DNA of 64,000 bases from contig CALWRS010000001.1 of NCBI GenBank assembly GCA_944384025.1, positions 186,001 to 250,000 on the forward strand, given 5' to 3'. The translations under genes and the position numbers were made by a program. Shown in pieces: positions 35,796-45,002 of this stretch. Source of the DNA: an uncultured Lachnospiraceae bacterium (GTDB lineage Bacteria > Bacillota > Clostridia > Lachnospirales > Lachnospiraceae). A model generated the notes under the pieces. That model was not told the DNA's origin. It saw nothing but the letters and a program-made list of their open reading frames with translations, and searched no databases. Each line of letters begins with the position of its first letter. Positions within the stretch are counted from its first letter, which is position 1.

Positions 35796-36057
35796 AAAGA
35801 AAAAGGAAAAAGCGTTGAAGGAGACAGTACGCTGCCAAAGGAAAGCAAAAGCGAGCCGGGGTATGGTGAAAGCCCGGAGCGAGTACGGGCAGCTGAAAAT
35901 CACTCCCAAGCTGTAAGGACGAACCCTTCGGAAAGTAGTCCGCATCGGATTCCCCCGTTATCGGGAACGCGTATAAATCGAAAGAGAGTACGTCAAAATA
36001 GGTGGTTTGGGAAACGCTTGTAAGCTTCGTCCTGTTTTGAGGACGGAGCTTTTTTTA
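35796..36057 (+). promoter_or_regulatory. Ile T-box leader of ileS
   Basis: The leader carries typical stem I features: GGAGACAGTACGC near the base, the distal GAGCCGGGG...AAGCCCGGAGCG hairpin, and a specifier loop GAAAATCACTCCC with the isoleucine codon AUC (35899-35901). The T-box core AGGTGGTTTGGGAAACGC (36000-36017) departs from the usual GGTGGNACCGCG. A terminator pairs AGCTTCGTCCT with AGGACGGAGCT followed by TTTTTTT (to ~36056). Uncharged tRNA-Ile should promote read-through into ileS. Confidence 0.88.
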
Positions 36058-36100
36058 TCCGATGTGGGAAGACTCCCCATCTGATAAACGCTTCGCGGGA
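36054..36100 (+). repeat. Structured intergenic repeat, copy 4 (short)
   Basis: TTTATC...GATGTGGG pairs with CCCCATC...GATAAA (36054-36088) as a shortened form of the inverted-repeat unit, followed by ACGCTTCGCGGG, a variant of the linker. It lies between the T-box terminator and the ileS start, partly sharing the terminator U-run. Confidence 0.65.
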
Positions 36101-36124
36101 AGCCGCCGGAAAATGGAGGAAGAT

Positions 36125-39100
36125 ATGTACAAAAAAGTGGACGCCGGCATGAATTTTGTAGAGCGCGAAAAAGAAGTCGAAGCGTTCTGGAAGGAAAACC
36201 GGATTTTTGAAAAGAGCATGGAGGCCAGAAAAGAAGGACCGACGTATACGTTTTACGACGGACCGCCAACGGCAAACGGAAAGCCGCACATCGGCCACGT
36301 TTTAACGCGCGTTATTAAAGATATGATTCCCCGCTACCGGACGATGAAAGGCTACATGGTTCCGCGAAAAGCCGGCTGGGATACGCACGGTCTTCCTGTT
36401 GAGATTGAAGTGGAAAAGCTTTTGGGGCTGGACGGAAAAGACCAGATTGAAGCGTACGGAATCGACCCGTTTATCCGCAAGTGCAAGGAAAGCGTCTGGA
36501 AATACAAAGGCATGTGGGAGGATTTTTCCGGAACGGTTGGCTTTTGGGCGGATATGGAGCATCCATATGTAACGTATCACGACGACTACATTGAGTCGGA
36601 GTGGTGGGCGCTTCGCCAGATTTGGGATAAGGGCCTTTTGTATAAGGGCTTTAAGATTGTGCCTTATTGCCCACGCTGCGGAACACCGCTCTCAAGCGCG
36701 GAAGTTGCGCAGGGCTACAAAACCGTAAAAGAGCGCTCGGCAATCGTGCGCTTTAAAGTAGTTGGCGAAGACGCGTATTTTCTTGCATGGACGACAACGC
36801 CGTGGACGCTTCCGTCCAATACAGCGCTTTGCGTTAACCCGAAAGAGACCTACGCAAAAGTAAAAGCAGCGGACGGCTACACGTATTACATGGCGCAGGC
36901 GCTGCTAGATACGGTGCTCGGCTCGCTTGCAGCCGACGGCAAAGCAGCGTACGAAGTTTTGCAAACATTTTCCGGCGCGGAGCTTGAGTACCGCGAATAC
37001 GAACCGCTTTTTGCCTGCACGGCAGAAGAAGCAAAGCGCCAGCAAAAAAAGGCGCATTACGTTACTTGCGACGGCTACGTAACGATGTCCGACGGTACCG
37101 GCATCGTTCATATTGCTCCGGCGTTTGGTGAGGACGACTCGAACGTCGGAAAGAAATACGACCTTCCGTTTGTGCAATTTGTAGACGGAAAAGGCCAGAT
37201 GACGGCGGAGACGCCTTACGCAGGGCTGTTTGTGAAAAAGGCAGATCCGGAAGTCTTAAAGGATTTGGATCGCGAGGGCAAGCTGTTTGCCGCTCCGAAA
37301 TTTGAACACGACTACCCGCATTGCTGGCGATGCGACACGCCGCTTATTTACTATGCGCGCGAGTCTTGGTATATCCGCGAAACAGCAGTGAAGGAGCAGC
37401 TAATCCGCAACAACAACACCATCAACTGGATTCCGGAATCCATCGGAAAAGGACGGTTTGGAAACTGGCTGGAAAACATTCAGGACTGGGCTATCTCCCG
37501 AAACCGTTATTGGGGAACGCCTCTAAATATTTGGGAATGTTCGTGCGGACACCGGCACTGCATCCAAAGCCGCGAAGAGCTGTACCAAATGAGCGGGATG
37601 GAGGAAGCAAAAACCGTAGAACTGCATCGTCCGTATATCGACGAAATTACGCTGCATTGTCCGGAGTGCGGCGGCGTTATGAAGCGCGTTCCGGAAGTTT
37701 TGGACTGCTGGTTTGACTCCGGCGCTATGCCTTTTGCACAGCATCATTACCCGTTTGAAAATAAGGAGCTTTTTGAAAAGCAATTTCCGGCGCAGTTTAT
37801 TTCCGAAGCGGTAGACCAGACGCGCGGGTGGTTCCACTCGCTGCTTGCGGAATCTACGCTGCTTTTTGACCGTGCGCCCTACGAAAATGTAATTGTGCTT
37901 GGGCATGTGCAGGACGAAAACGGACAGAAGATGAGCAAGTCCAAAGGCAACGCGGTAGATCCGTTCGACGCGCTGGCAACGCATGGCGCGGACGCGATTC
38001 GCTGGTACTTTTATATTAACAGCGCACCGTGGCTTCCGAACCGTTTCCACGACAGAGCGGTTACGGAAGGGCAGCGCAAGTTTATGGGCACGCTTTGGAA
38101 CACGTACGCGTTCTTTGTGCTCTACGCAAACATTGACGAATTCGACGCAACCAAATACACGCTTTCCTACGACAAGCTTTCGGTAATGGATAAGTGGCTT
38201 TTGTCGCGCCTAAACTCGACGGTAAAAGCCGTTGACGAGAATCTGGACAATTACCGCATTCCGGAAGCGGCAAGAGCGCTTGACTCGTTTGTAGACGAGA
38301 TGAGCAACTGGTATGTGCGCCGCGGCAGAGAGCGTTTTTGGGCAAAGGGAATGGAGCAGGACAAAATTAACGCGTACATGACCCTTTACACAGCGCTTGT
38401 TACAATCAGCAAGGCGGCGGCTCCGATGATTCCGTTTATGACGGAGGCAATTTACCGAAACCTTGTTTGCACCTTGGACGCTTCGGCGCCGGAGAGCGTA
38501 CACTTGTGCGATTTCCCGAAAGCGGACGAATCGTGCATCGACAAAGAGCTTGAAGAGCGCATGAAAGAAGTGTTGGATATTGTCGTTTTGGGCCGTGCCT
38601 GCAGAAATGCTTCGGGCATCAAGCAGCGCCAGCCGATTGGGACGATGTATGTGCAAAGCGAGCAGCCGCTTGACATTTATTATCAGGAAATTATCGAAGA
38701 CGAGTTAAACGTAAAGAGCGTTCGTTTTACCGACGACGTCGGAGAATTCACATCCTACAGCTTTAAGCCGCAGCTTAAGACGCTTGGAAAACGCTTTGGA
38801 AAGAACATCGGTCTTGTGAAGACGCTTTTAGCGGAGCTTTCGGGGAACAAAGCTATGGAAGAGCTTGAAGCTACCGGCGCATTGACGCTTGTCGTTGACG
38901 GCGTAGCGCAAAGCATTGCAAAGGAAGACCTTTTGATTGAGACGACGCGCAAGGAAGGATACGTTTCCGACGCAAACGGCGGCGTTACGGTTGTGCTTGA
39001 TACGAATCTGACGGAAGAGCTGATTGAAGAAGGCTTTGTCCGCGAAGTTATCAGCAAGGTGCAGACGATGCGTAAGGAAGCAGGCTTTGAAGTTATGGAT

Positions 39101-39283
39101 CACATTGTATTGTCCATGGACGCGGGAAGCCGCCTTACGGAAGTGTGCCGCGCGAACGAACAGACGATCCGAAAGACCGTTTTGGCAGACGAAGTTGTAT
39201 ACGGAGGGCCGGATGGATATCAAAAACCGTGGGATATTAACGGAGAACCGGTGACGCTGGGCGTGAAAAAAGTAGGCGTATAA
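36125..39283 (+). CDS. ileS: Isoleucyl-tRNA synthetase
   Basis: IleRS charges tRNA-Ile and edits mischarged valine. The 1052-residue protein has HIGH (55-58), the CP1 editing domain with WTTTPWTLPSNTAL, KMSKS (602-606) and a long C-terminal anticodon-binding region. The sequence near the start (FYDGPPTANGKPHIGH) and the length fit the type 2, eukaryote-like IleRS, often linked to mupirocin resistance. ATG 36125 has GGAGGA just upstream; the open frame back to 36062 runs through the repeat. Confidence 0.95.
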   Translation: MYKKVDAGMNFVEREKEVEAFWKENRIFEKSMEARKEGPTYTFYDGPPTANGKPHIGHVLTRVIKDMIPRYRTMKGYMVPRKAGWDTHGLPVEIEVEKLLGLDGKDQIEAYGIDPFIRKCKESVWKYKGMWEDFSGTVGFWADMEHPYVTYHDDYIESEWWALRQIWDKGLLYKGFKIVPYCPRCGTPLSSAEVAQGYKTVKERSAIVRFKVVGEDAYFLAWTTTPWTLPSNTALCVNPKETYAKVKAADGYTYYMAQALLDTVLGSLAADGKAAYEVLQTFSGAELEYREYEPLFACTAEEAKRQQKKAHYVTCDGYVTMSDGTGIVHIAPAFGEDDSNVGKKYDLPFVQFVDGKGQMTAETPYAGLFVKKADPEVLKDLDREGKLFAAPKFEHDYPHCWRCDTPLIYYARESWYIRETAVKEQLIRNNNTINWIPESIGKGRFGNWLENIQDWAISRNRYWGTPLNIWECSCGHRHCIQSREELYQMSGMEEAKTVELHRPYIDEITLHCPECGGVMKRVPEVLDCWFDSGAMPFAQHHYPFENKELFEKQFPAQFISEAVDQTRGWFHSLLAESTLLFDRAPYENVIVLGHVQDENGQKMSKSKGNAVDPFDALATHGADAIRWYFYINSAPWLPNRFHDRAVTEGQRKFMGTLWNTYAFFVLYANIDEFDATKYTLSYDKLSVMDKWLLSRLNSTVKAVDENLDNYRIPEAARALDSFVDEMSNWYVRRGRERFWAKGMEQDKINAYMTLYTALVTISKAAAPMIPFMTEAIYRNLVCTLDASAPESVHLCDFPKADESCIDKELEERMKEVLDIVVLGRACRNASGIKQRQPIGTMYVQSEQPLDIYYQEIIEDELNVKSVRFTDDVGEFTSYSFKPQLKTLGKRFGKNIGLVKTLLAELSGNKAMEELEATGALTLVVDGVAQSIAKEDLLIETTRKEGYVSDANGGVTVVLDTNLTEELIEEGFVREVISKVQTMRKEAGFEVMDHIVLSMDAGSRLTEVCRANEQTIRKTVLADEVVYGGPDGYQKPWDINGEPVTLGVKKVGV

Positions 39284-39329
39284 GAGCAGTTTTTTGTAAC
39301 ATTTCTGTATAGAGGTTTTCACGGAGCTA

Positions 39330-39338
39330 TGGTATAAT
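39330..39338 (+). promoter_or_regulatory. Extended -10 promoter of glgP
   Basis: TGGTATAAT (39330-39338) is a perfect extended -10; no good -35 is present. The glgP start is 60 bp downstream. Confidence 0.65.
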
Positions 39339-39398
39339 GGCTGCGTACTGTCTATTGAATTAGGTTGCGTGAAACTTGACGCAGGAAATGGGGGACAC

Positions 39399-41858
39399 AT
39401 GGAATTTAACAAAAAGGAATTTAAGAAAAGCGTTCAGGATTACCTGAAGACCTTCTACCGGCGGACGGTAGAGGATGCTTCGCAGCAGCAGATTTACTCT
39501 GCGGTCGCGTTTGCGGTAAAGGATTATATTGTAGATCAGTGGGCGGCAAGCCAGAAGGCTTTTGCCAAAGAAGACGCAAAGACGGTGTACTACCTGTCCA
39601 TGGAATTTTTAATGGGTCGCGCGCTGGGAAATAACATCATTAACCTAAAGGCAAACAAAGAAGTCCGCAAAGCTTTAGAGGAGCTGGGGCTGGATTTGGA
39701 TGTTGTCGAGGATCAGGAACCGGATCCCGCGCTTGGAAACGGTGGTCTGGGACGTTTGGCGGCGTGCTTTTTGGATTCGCTTGCAACGCTTGGCTACCCG
39801 GCTTACGGCTGCGGCATCCGTTACAAATATGGAATGTTTAAGCAGGAAATCCGCGACGGTTTTCAGGTAGAGCGTCCGGATGACTGGCTAAAAGACGGAA
39901 ACCCGTTTGAAATTAAGCGTCCGGAATACGCTTGCGAAGTAAAGTTTGGCGGATACGTGCGCTACTCCAAAGACGCGGACGGCAGAGAGCATTTTACGCA
40001 GGAAAATTACCAGTCTGTTATGGCAATCCCCTACGATCTCCCGATTGTAGGTTACGGCAACAACGTCGTAAACACGCTGCGTATCTGGGATGCGGAAGCG
40101 ATTGACAACTTCAACTTGGAATCGTTTGACCGCGGCGACTACCACAAGGCAGTCGAGCAGCAAAACCTTGCAAGAACAATCTGCGAAGTTCTCTACCCGA
40201 ACGACAACCACTACGCAGGCAAGGAGCTTCGCCTAAAGCAGCAGTATTTCTTCGTTTCGGCAAGCATCCAGCGTGCGGTTGCAAAATATATGGAAACGCA
40301 CGAGGACATTCACGGGCTGCCTGAAAAAGTCATCTTCCAGTTAAACGATACGCACCCGACCGTAACGGTGCCGGAATTGATGCGTATTTTAATGGACGAT
40401 TACTTCCTGCCTTGGGACGAAGCGTGGTCGATTACAAATCGGTGCTGCGCATACACGAATCATACGATCATGTCCGAGGCGCTAGAGAAGTGGCCGCTTG
40501 AGCTGTTTTCCCGTCTGCTGCCTCGTATTTACCAGATTGTTGAGGAAATCAACCGCCGTTTCGTAGCACAGATTCAGGAAAAATATCCGAACAACTACGA
40601 GAAAATTCAGAAAATGGCCATCCTTATGGATGGTCAAGTTCGGATGGCAAATCTGGCGATTGTAGCCGGTTTCTCGGTAAACGGCGTTGCGCGGCTGCAC
40701 ACGGAAATTCTGAAAAAAGAGCAGCTTCGCGATTTTTACGAGCTGTGGCCGGAAAAATTCAACAACAAGACGAACGGTATTACGCAAAGAAGATTCCTTT
40801 TGCACGGAAATCCGCTTTTGGCTGCTTGGGTAACGTCTAAAGTCGGCGACGAGTGGATTACCGATCTGCCAAGAATCGAAGGTCTTGCGATTTACGCGGA
40901 CGACGAGAAATGCCAGAAGGAATTCATGAATATCAAGTACCAAAACAAGCTGCGCTTAGCGGAGTATATTAAAGAGCATAACGGCATTATCGTAGACCCG
41001 CGCTCCATTTTCGACGTGCAGGTAAAGCGTTTGCATGAGTACAAAAGGCAGCTTCTAAACATCTTGCACATTATGCATTTGTACAACGTGCTGAAAATGA
41101 ATCCGGACATGGACTTTTATCCGAGAACGTTTATTTTCGGCGCTAAAGCAAGCGCAGGCTATCGCAGAGCGAAGCTGATTATTAAGTTAATTAACAACGT
41201 GGCGGACGTTATCAACCACGACGAGAGCATCAAAGGCAAGATTAAAGTTGTCTTTATTGAAAACTACCGTGTTTCGAACGCAGAGTGGATTTTTGCAGCG
41301 GCGGATGTCTCTGAACAGATTTCAACGGCCAGCAAGGAAGCTTCCGGAACCGGCAACATGAAGTTTATGCTAAACGGTGCGCTTACGCTTGGAACGATGG
41401 ACGGCGCGAACGTGGAAATCGTAGAAGAAGTCGGCGAAGAGAACGCATTTATTTTCGGTCTGTCTTCCGACGAAGTAATTTCCTACGAAAACCACGGCGG
41501 TTACGAGCCGAAGGAGATTTACAACACCGACCAGGAAATTCGGCTGGTGCTTACGCAGTTGATTAACGGCTTTTATTCTCCGGAAGATCCGGAACTTTTC
41601 CGCGAGCTGTACAACTCCTTGTTAGAGAGAAACGGCGGCGAGCGCGCGGATCAGTACTTTATCCTGAAGGATTTCCGTTCGTACGAAGCAGCGCAAAAGC
41701 GCGTAGAGCAGGCGTATCGAAACGAAACCGCTTGGGCAAAGAGCTGTATTTTAAACGTAGCAAAGAGCGGGAAGTTCACTTCCGACCGTACGATCGAAGA
41801 GTACGTACAGGATATTTGGCACTTAAAGAAAGTGAAAGTTACTCTGGACGAAAAGTAA
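39399..41858 (+). CDS. glgP: Glycogen/starch phosphorylase
   Basis: This PLP enzyme releases glucose-1-phosphate from alpha-1,4-glucans. The 819-residue protein has NGGLGRLAACFLDS (substrate region), KRLHEYKRQLLN and the PLP site EASGTGNMKFMLNGA with Lys655. Together with glgC/glgD 31 kb away it covers glycogen synthesis and breakdown. ATG 39399 is preferred over 39369 because of the family start and the AGGAAATGGGGG stretch upstream. A terminator follows directly. Confidence 0.95.
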   Translation: MEFNKKEFKKSVQDYLKTFYRRTVEDASQQQIYSAVAFAVKDYIVDQWAASQKAFAKEDAKTVYYLSMEFLMGRALGNNIINLKANKEVRKALEELGLDLDVVEDQEPDPALGNGGLGRLAACFLDSLATLGYPAYGCGIRYKYGMFKQEIRDGFQVERPDDWLKDGNPFEIKRPEYACEVKFGGYVRYSKDADGREHFTQENYQSVMAIPYDLPIVGYGNNVVNTLRIWDAEAIDNFNLESFDRGDYHKAVEQQNLARTICEVLYPNDNHYAGKELRLKQQYFFVSASIQRAVAKYMETHEDIHGLPEKVIFQLNDTHPTVTVPELMRILMDDYFLPWDEAWSITNRCCAYTNHTIMSEALEKWPLELFSRLLPRIYQIVEEINRRFVAQIQEKYPNNYEKIQKMAILMDGQVRMANLAIVAGFSVNGVARLHTEILKKEQLRDFYELWPEKFNNKTNGITQRRFLLHGNPLLAAWVTSKVGDEWITDLPRIEGLAIYADDEKCQKEFMNIKYQNKLRLAEYIKEHNGIIVDPRSIFDVQVKRLHEYKRQLLNILHIMHLYNVLKMNPDMDFYPRTFIFGAKASAGYRRAKLIIKLINNVADVINHDESIKGKIKVVFIENYRVSNAEWIFAAADVSEQISTASKEASGTGNMKFMLNGALTLGTMDGANVEIVEEVGEENAFIFGLSSDEVISYENHGGYEPKEIYNTDQEIRLVLTQLINGFYSPEDPELFRELYNSLLERNGGERADQYFILKDFRSYEAAQKRVEQAYRNETAWAKSCILNVAKSGKFTSDRTIEEYVQDIWHLKKVKVTLDEK

Positions 41859-41860
41859 TC

Positions 41861-41926
41861 CGGAAAAACAGGAAGGTAAGAAAGACAGGATTTCTTCTGC
41901 CCGGCGGGAGGAGTCCTGTTTTTCCG
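41861..41926 (+). terminator. Terminator of glgP with alternative pairing
   Basis: CGGAAAAACAGGA (41861-41873) pairs perfectly with TCCTGTTTTTCCG (41914-41926). A second ACAGGA at 41885-41890 can pair with the same TCCTGT, forming a shorter competing hairpin. The T-run is inside the 3' arm, so termination could work in both directions. Confidence 0.65.
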
Positions 41927-42010
41927 TAAGCGCTGCCACGCGTCGCGGTACATAAGTTTTTTAAAAAAGCGCATACTGCAATTGTTAGAAATGCATTGGA
42001 GGTGCCAAGG

Positions 42011-42442
42011 ATGGAAAACGATACGATTCGCCTGCTGCGCGAATGCGACGCCGGGGTGCGGATGGGAATGGACGCGATTGCGCAGGTGTTTGATTACGTA
42101 CACGACCCGGCTATGAAGAGCTGCCTAGAAAAGAGCCGCAAACAGCACGTCGCTTTGCAGGATGAGATTACCGAGCTGCTGCACAGCTGTCACGACGAAG
42201 GCAAAGAGCCGGGGATGCTTGCAAAGAGCATGTCTTTTATGAAGACGAATGTGAAACTTTCGCTTGATAGTTCGGACGAGAAGGTGGCAGATTTGATTAC
42301 CGATGGCTGCGACATGGGGACAAAGTCGCTTCGCAAGTACCAAAACGAATACAAAGCGGCAGACGAGCGCGCAAAAGAAATTACAAAAAAGCTGATTGCG
42401 CTTGAAGAGCAGCTGCGCATGGAAATGGCCGCGTATTTGTAG
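42011..42442 (+). CDS. Small helical protein, ferritin-like (DUF2383-like)
   Basis: The 143-residue protein is all helical, with pattern E-C-D-A-G-x-x-x-G near the N-terminus, repeated His/Glu/Asp positions (KSRKQHVALQDEI, DLITDGCDMG) and a C-terminal coiled segment. This resembles ferritin-like DUF2383-type four-helix bundles; metal binding is not proven. ATG 42011 has GGAGG at 41999-42003. No metabolic partner is obvious; cca follows after 44 bp. Confidence 0.55.
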   Translation: MENDTIRLLRECDAGVRMGMDAIAQVFDYVHDPAMKSCLEKSRKQHVALQDEITELLHSCHDEGKEPGMLAKSMSFMKTNVKLSLDSSDEKVADLITDGCDMGTKSLRKYQNEYKAADERAKEITKKLIALEEQLRMEMAAYL

Positions 42443-42486
42443 CGGCGCCAGGATGCCTGCAAAAGGACGGGGAGGACGCAAAAGGA

Positions 42487-43851
42487 ATGGAGAGGACACC
42501 GGAGAAAACAGAATATCGGAAAATTGTTTTGCCGGAAGCAGTTTCGGAAATTTTGCAGCGCCTTGCCGACGCCGGCTTTGAAGCTTATGCGGTTGGCGGG
42601 TGCGTGCGCGACTCCCTGCTTGGCAAAGAGCCGGAAGATTGGGATATTACCACTTCTGCAAGTCCGGAAAACGTAAAGCGGCTGTTTTCGCGCACGGTAG
42701 ATACCGGAATCGAGCATGGCACCGTAACAGTTTTATACCGGCAAAAAGGATACGAGGTGACGACGTACCGGCTAGACGGCGCGTACGAAGACCACAGGCA
42801 TCCGAAATCGGTAACGTTTACTGGAGAACTTGCGGAAGATTTGCGCCGCCGGGATTTTACAATCAATGCAATGGCCTATAGCGAGCGCGAAGGCTTGATT
42901 GATTTATTCGGCGGGCAGGAAGACTTGCGCCAGGGCGTCATACGCTGCGTAGGAAAGCCGATGGAGCGTTTTTTTGAGGACGCGCTTCGTATTTTGCGCG
43001 CGGTGCGCTTTTGTGCGCAGCTGGATTTTTCCGTGGAAGAAGAGACGCTTTGCGCGATGAAGGCGCTTGCGGGAGATTTGCGCTTAGTCAGCGTAGAGCG
43101 CGTGCGCACGGAGCTTACAAAGCTGCTGCTTTCGGGTCGCCCGGATCGGCTGCTTCTTATGCAGGAGACCGGAATTTCCGCTATCGTGCTGCCGGAGTGG
43201 GATCGGCTGCTGCAAGGCAGGCGCGGCGAGAAGTATCGCTGCGAAAATGCGGCGCACCAGACGCTTCAGGCGCTTTTCGCGCTTTACGACGTGCCTTTTT
43301 ACAAGGCGGCAGAAAAAAAAGAACGGCAAATTCTTGTCTATACTGTCTTGCTTCACGACTGCGCGGAACATGTCGGAGCTGTGTTGCGCAGGATGAAGTT
43401 TGACAACGAGACGATTGGCGCGGTGACAAAGCTCGTTTGCTGCTATGAAAAGCATACGACGATCGGAAAAGACGAAGCGTATGCCCTGCGCCTTCTCGCA
43501 AGCCGCATAGGAACCGCGTGGATGCCGTTTTTGTTTGCCGTTTGGCGCGCGGAAATCGCTACATACAAACCGGAGGAAGCTTCTTTGGCGTTTTCTTCTC
43601 TTTCCTGGCATGAGGCGCTTTTTTTGGAGATTGTAAAGAGAGGCGAGTGCGTTTGCCTAAAGCAGCTTGCTGTAAACGGAAAGGATTTGCTTGCGCTTGG
43701 CTACGCTCCCGGAAAACAGCTGGGAGGGGCGCTTTCGGCGCTTTTGTCCGTCGTTTTGCATAAGCCGGAAAAAAACAGGCGAGATACGCTTCTTTTGCTC
43801 GCGGAGCGTTATTTGGAAGCGGGGGAAATTCCCGAAAATCCCATGGAATGA
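42487..43851 (+). CDS. cca: CCA tRNA nucleotidyltransferase
   Basis: The enzyme adds or repairs the 3' CCA end of tRNAs. The 454-residue protein has GGCVRDSLLG (37-46) and DWDITTSA with catalytic Asp51/Asp53, the RRDFTINAMAYS motif and the DLFGGQEDLRQGVIR loop (class II enzymes), plus a C-terminal domain with an HDCAEHVGAVLRR HD-like segment. It overlaps the next gene by 4 nt (ATGA). Confidence 0.93.
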   Translation: MERTPEKTEYRKIVLPEAVSEILQRLADAGFEAYAVGGCVRDSLLGKEPEDWDITTSASPENVKRLFSRTVDTGIEHGTVTVLYRQKGYEVTTYRLDGAYEDHRHPKSVTFTGELAEDLRRRDFTINAMAYSEREGLIDLFGGQEDLRQGVIRCVGKPMERFFEDALRILRAVRFCAQLDFSVEEETLCAMKALAGDLRLVSVERVRTELTKLLLSGRPDRLLLMQETGISAIVLPEWDRLLQGRRGEKYRCENAAHQTLQALFALYDVPFYKAAEKKERQILVYTVLLHDCAEHVGAVLRRMKFDNETIGAVTKLVCCYEKHTTIGKDEAYALRLLASRIGTAWMPFLFAVWRAEIATYKPEEASLAFSSLSWHEALFLEIVKRGECVCLKQLAVNGKDLLALGYAPGKQLGGALSALLSVVLHKPEKNRRDTLLLLAERYLEAGEIPENPME

Positions 43852-44927
43852 ATCGGAAAATGGGCGCATACATTGAGTGTGAACATGAAAAACGTGTTCA
43901 CACTTTTTTTCTGGATGGGAGCGTGAGTTACATGGGGTTGGATGAAAAAAGCGCGGTCGTTTTGGCGCAGTACGATCTGTCCGTTAAAAGCTACTATCGC
44001 CAAAAAGGCGCCGGGTATTTGGAGACGGAGCAGGGGCTTTTTTTGCTTCGCGCACGCGAGGCAAGGGAAGGACGTGTCGTTTGGGAAGAGGAAGTTAAAA
44101 AATGCGCCGTCAAGCGCGGCTTCACGCTTTTGGATCTTGGAGTTTTGAATCGGGAAGGAAAATATATCACGGAAGGGGATTATGCGGAGACGTTTTTGCT
44201 GCGGCAGTGCAGAGCAGGGGAGGAAGTTGACTTGCGAATTCCCGAGCATCGCGAGGGCGCCGCGAAAACGCTTGGAAGACTTCATCTGGCTTTACAGGGC
44301 GCACCCGTAAAAGAAGAATACTTGCGGGAACCGGCCGCGGAAGTATTTGAAAAGAGAATTCGGGAGCTGCGCCGATTGCGTACATACCTTTCCCGAAGAA
44401 AACAAAAAAATGCGTTCGAGCGAAAGCTTCTGGAGCTTTTGCCGTATTACCTTGAGAGAGCGGAAGCCGCGCTTTGCGTTCTTTTGGAAGGGGACTGGCA
44501 GGAGCCTTATATAGAGGCGAAAAGGCTTGGAAAGGTTTGCCACGGCAATTACGGAAGCCACGCGCTTTTGTATTTGGAGGGCGGCGAATTGTTTGTCGGC
44601 AATTTTGAGCGGGCGGGGATTGGCGCACAGGCGGAAGACCTTTGCTATCTTATCCGAAAGTCCATGGAAAAGACCGAATGGCAGCCGCAGCTTTGTAAGC
44701 AGCTTCTTGCCGCCTACGAAAAGGAAGGGGAAATTTCCGCGCAGCAGCGCCGTTTGCTCTTTTGTATGCTTCTCTTCCCGGAGAAATTTTACCGCGTATG
44801 CAACCAATATTTTAACACCGGCAAGGCGTGGATTCCTGCCAAGCTTTTGCAAAAGCTTTCTTTTTTGCTGGAACAAAAAGAGGCGAAGGAGCGCTTTGAT
44901 AAAACGCTGGAGACGTTTTTGGATTAA
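43848..44927 (+). CDS. CotS-family spore coat protein, probable pseudokinase
   Basis: The 359-residue protein has the fold pattern of the CotS/YsxE/YutH spore coat kinase-like family: an N-terminal lobe, then a catalytic-loop-like CHGNYGSHALLY (His232-Asn234) and GNFERAGIGAQAEDLCYLIRK (Asn252). In active relatives these are HGD and DFD/DFE; both Asp positions are Asn here, so loss of kinase activity is inferred. It is translationally coupled to cca by a 4-nt overlap. It supports a spore-forming host. Confidence 0.75.
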   Translation: MNRKMGAYIECEHEKRVHTFFLDGSVSYMGLDEKSAVVLAQYDLSVKSYYRQKGAGYLETEQGLFLLRAREAREGRVVWEEEVKKCAVKRGFTLLDLGVLNREGKYITEGDYAETFLLRQCRAGEEVDLRIPEHREGAAKTLGRLHLALQGAPVKEEYLREPAAEVFEKRIRELRRLRTYLSRRKQKNAFERKLLELLPYYLERAEAALCVLLEGDWQEPYIEAKRLGKVCHGNYGSHALLYLEGGELFVGNFERAGIGAQAEDLCYLIRKSMEKTEWQPQLCKQLLAAYEKEGEISAQQRRLLFCMLLFPEKFYRVCNQYFNTGKAWIPAKLLQKLSFLLEQKEAKERFDKTLETFLD

Positions 44928-44947
44928 ACGCAGCCAAAGGGATTTCC

Positions 44948-44976
44948 TTGCCCGCTCCGTGTTTTTGTGATACACT
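44948..44976 (+). promoter_or_regulatory. Promoter of the HAD phosphatase gene
   Basis: TTGCCC (44948-44953), 17 bp, TACACT (44971-44976), 27 bp upstream of the start. Confidence 0.6.
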
Positions 44977-45002
44977 CAGGGAAAAAGGAGAACCAAAGAG
45001 CA

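Noticed and set aside
36062-36124. Upstream extension of ileS
   Set aside because: The frame runs through repeat copy 4; the GGAGGA site fits ATG 36125 and the family N-terminus.
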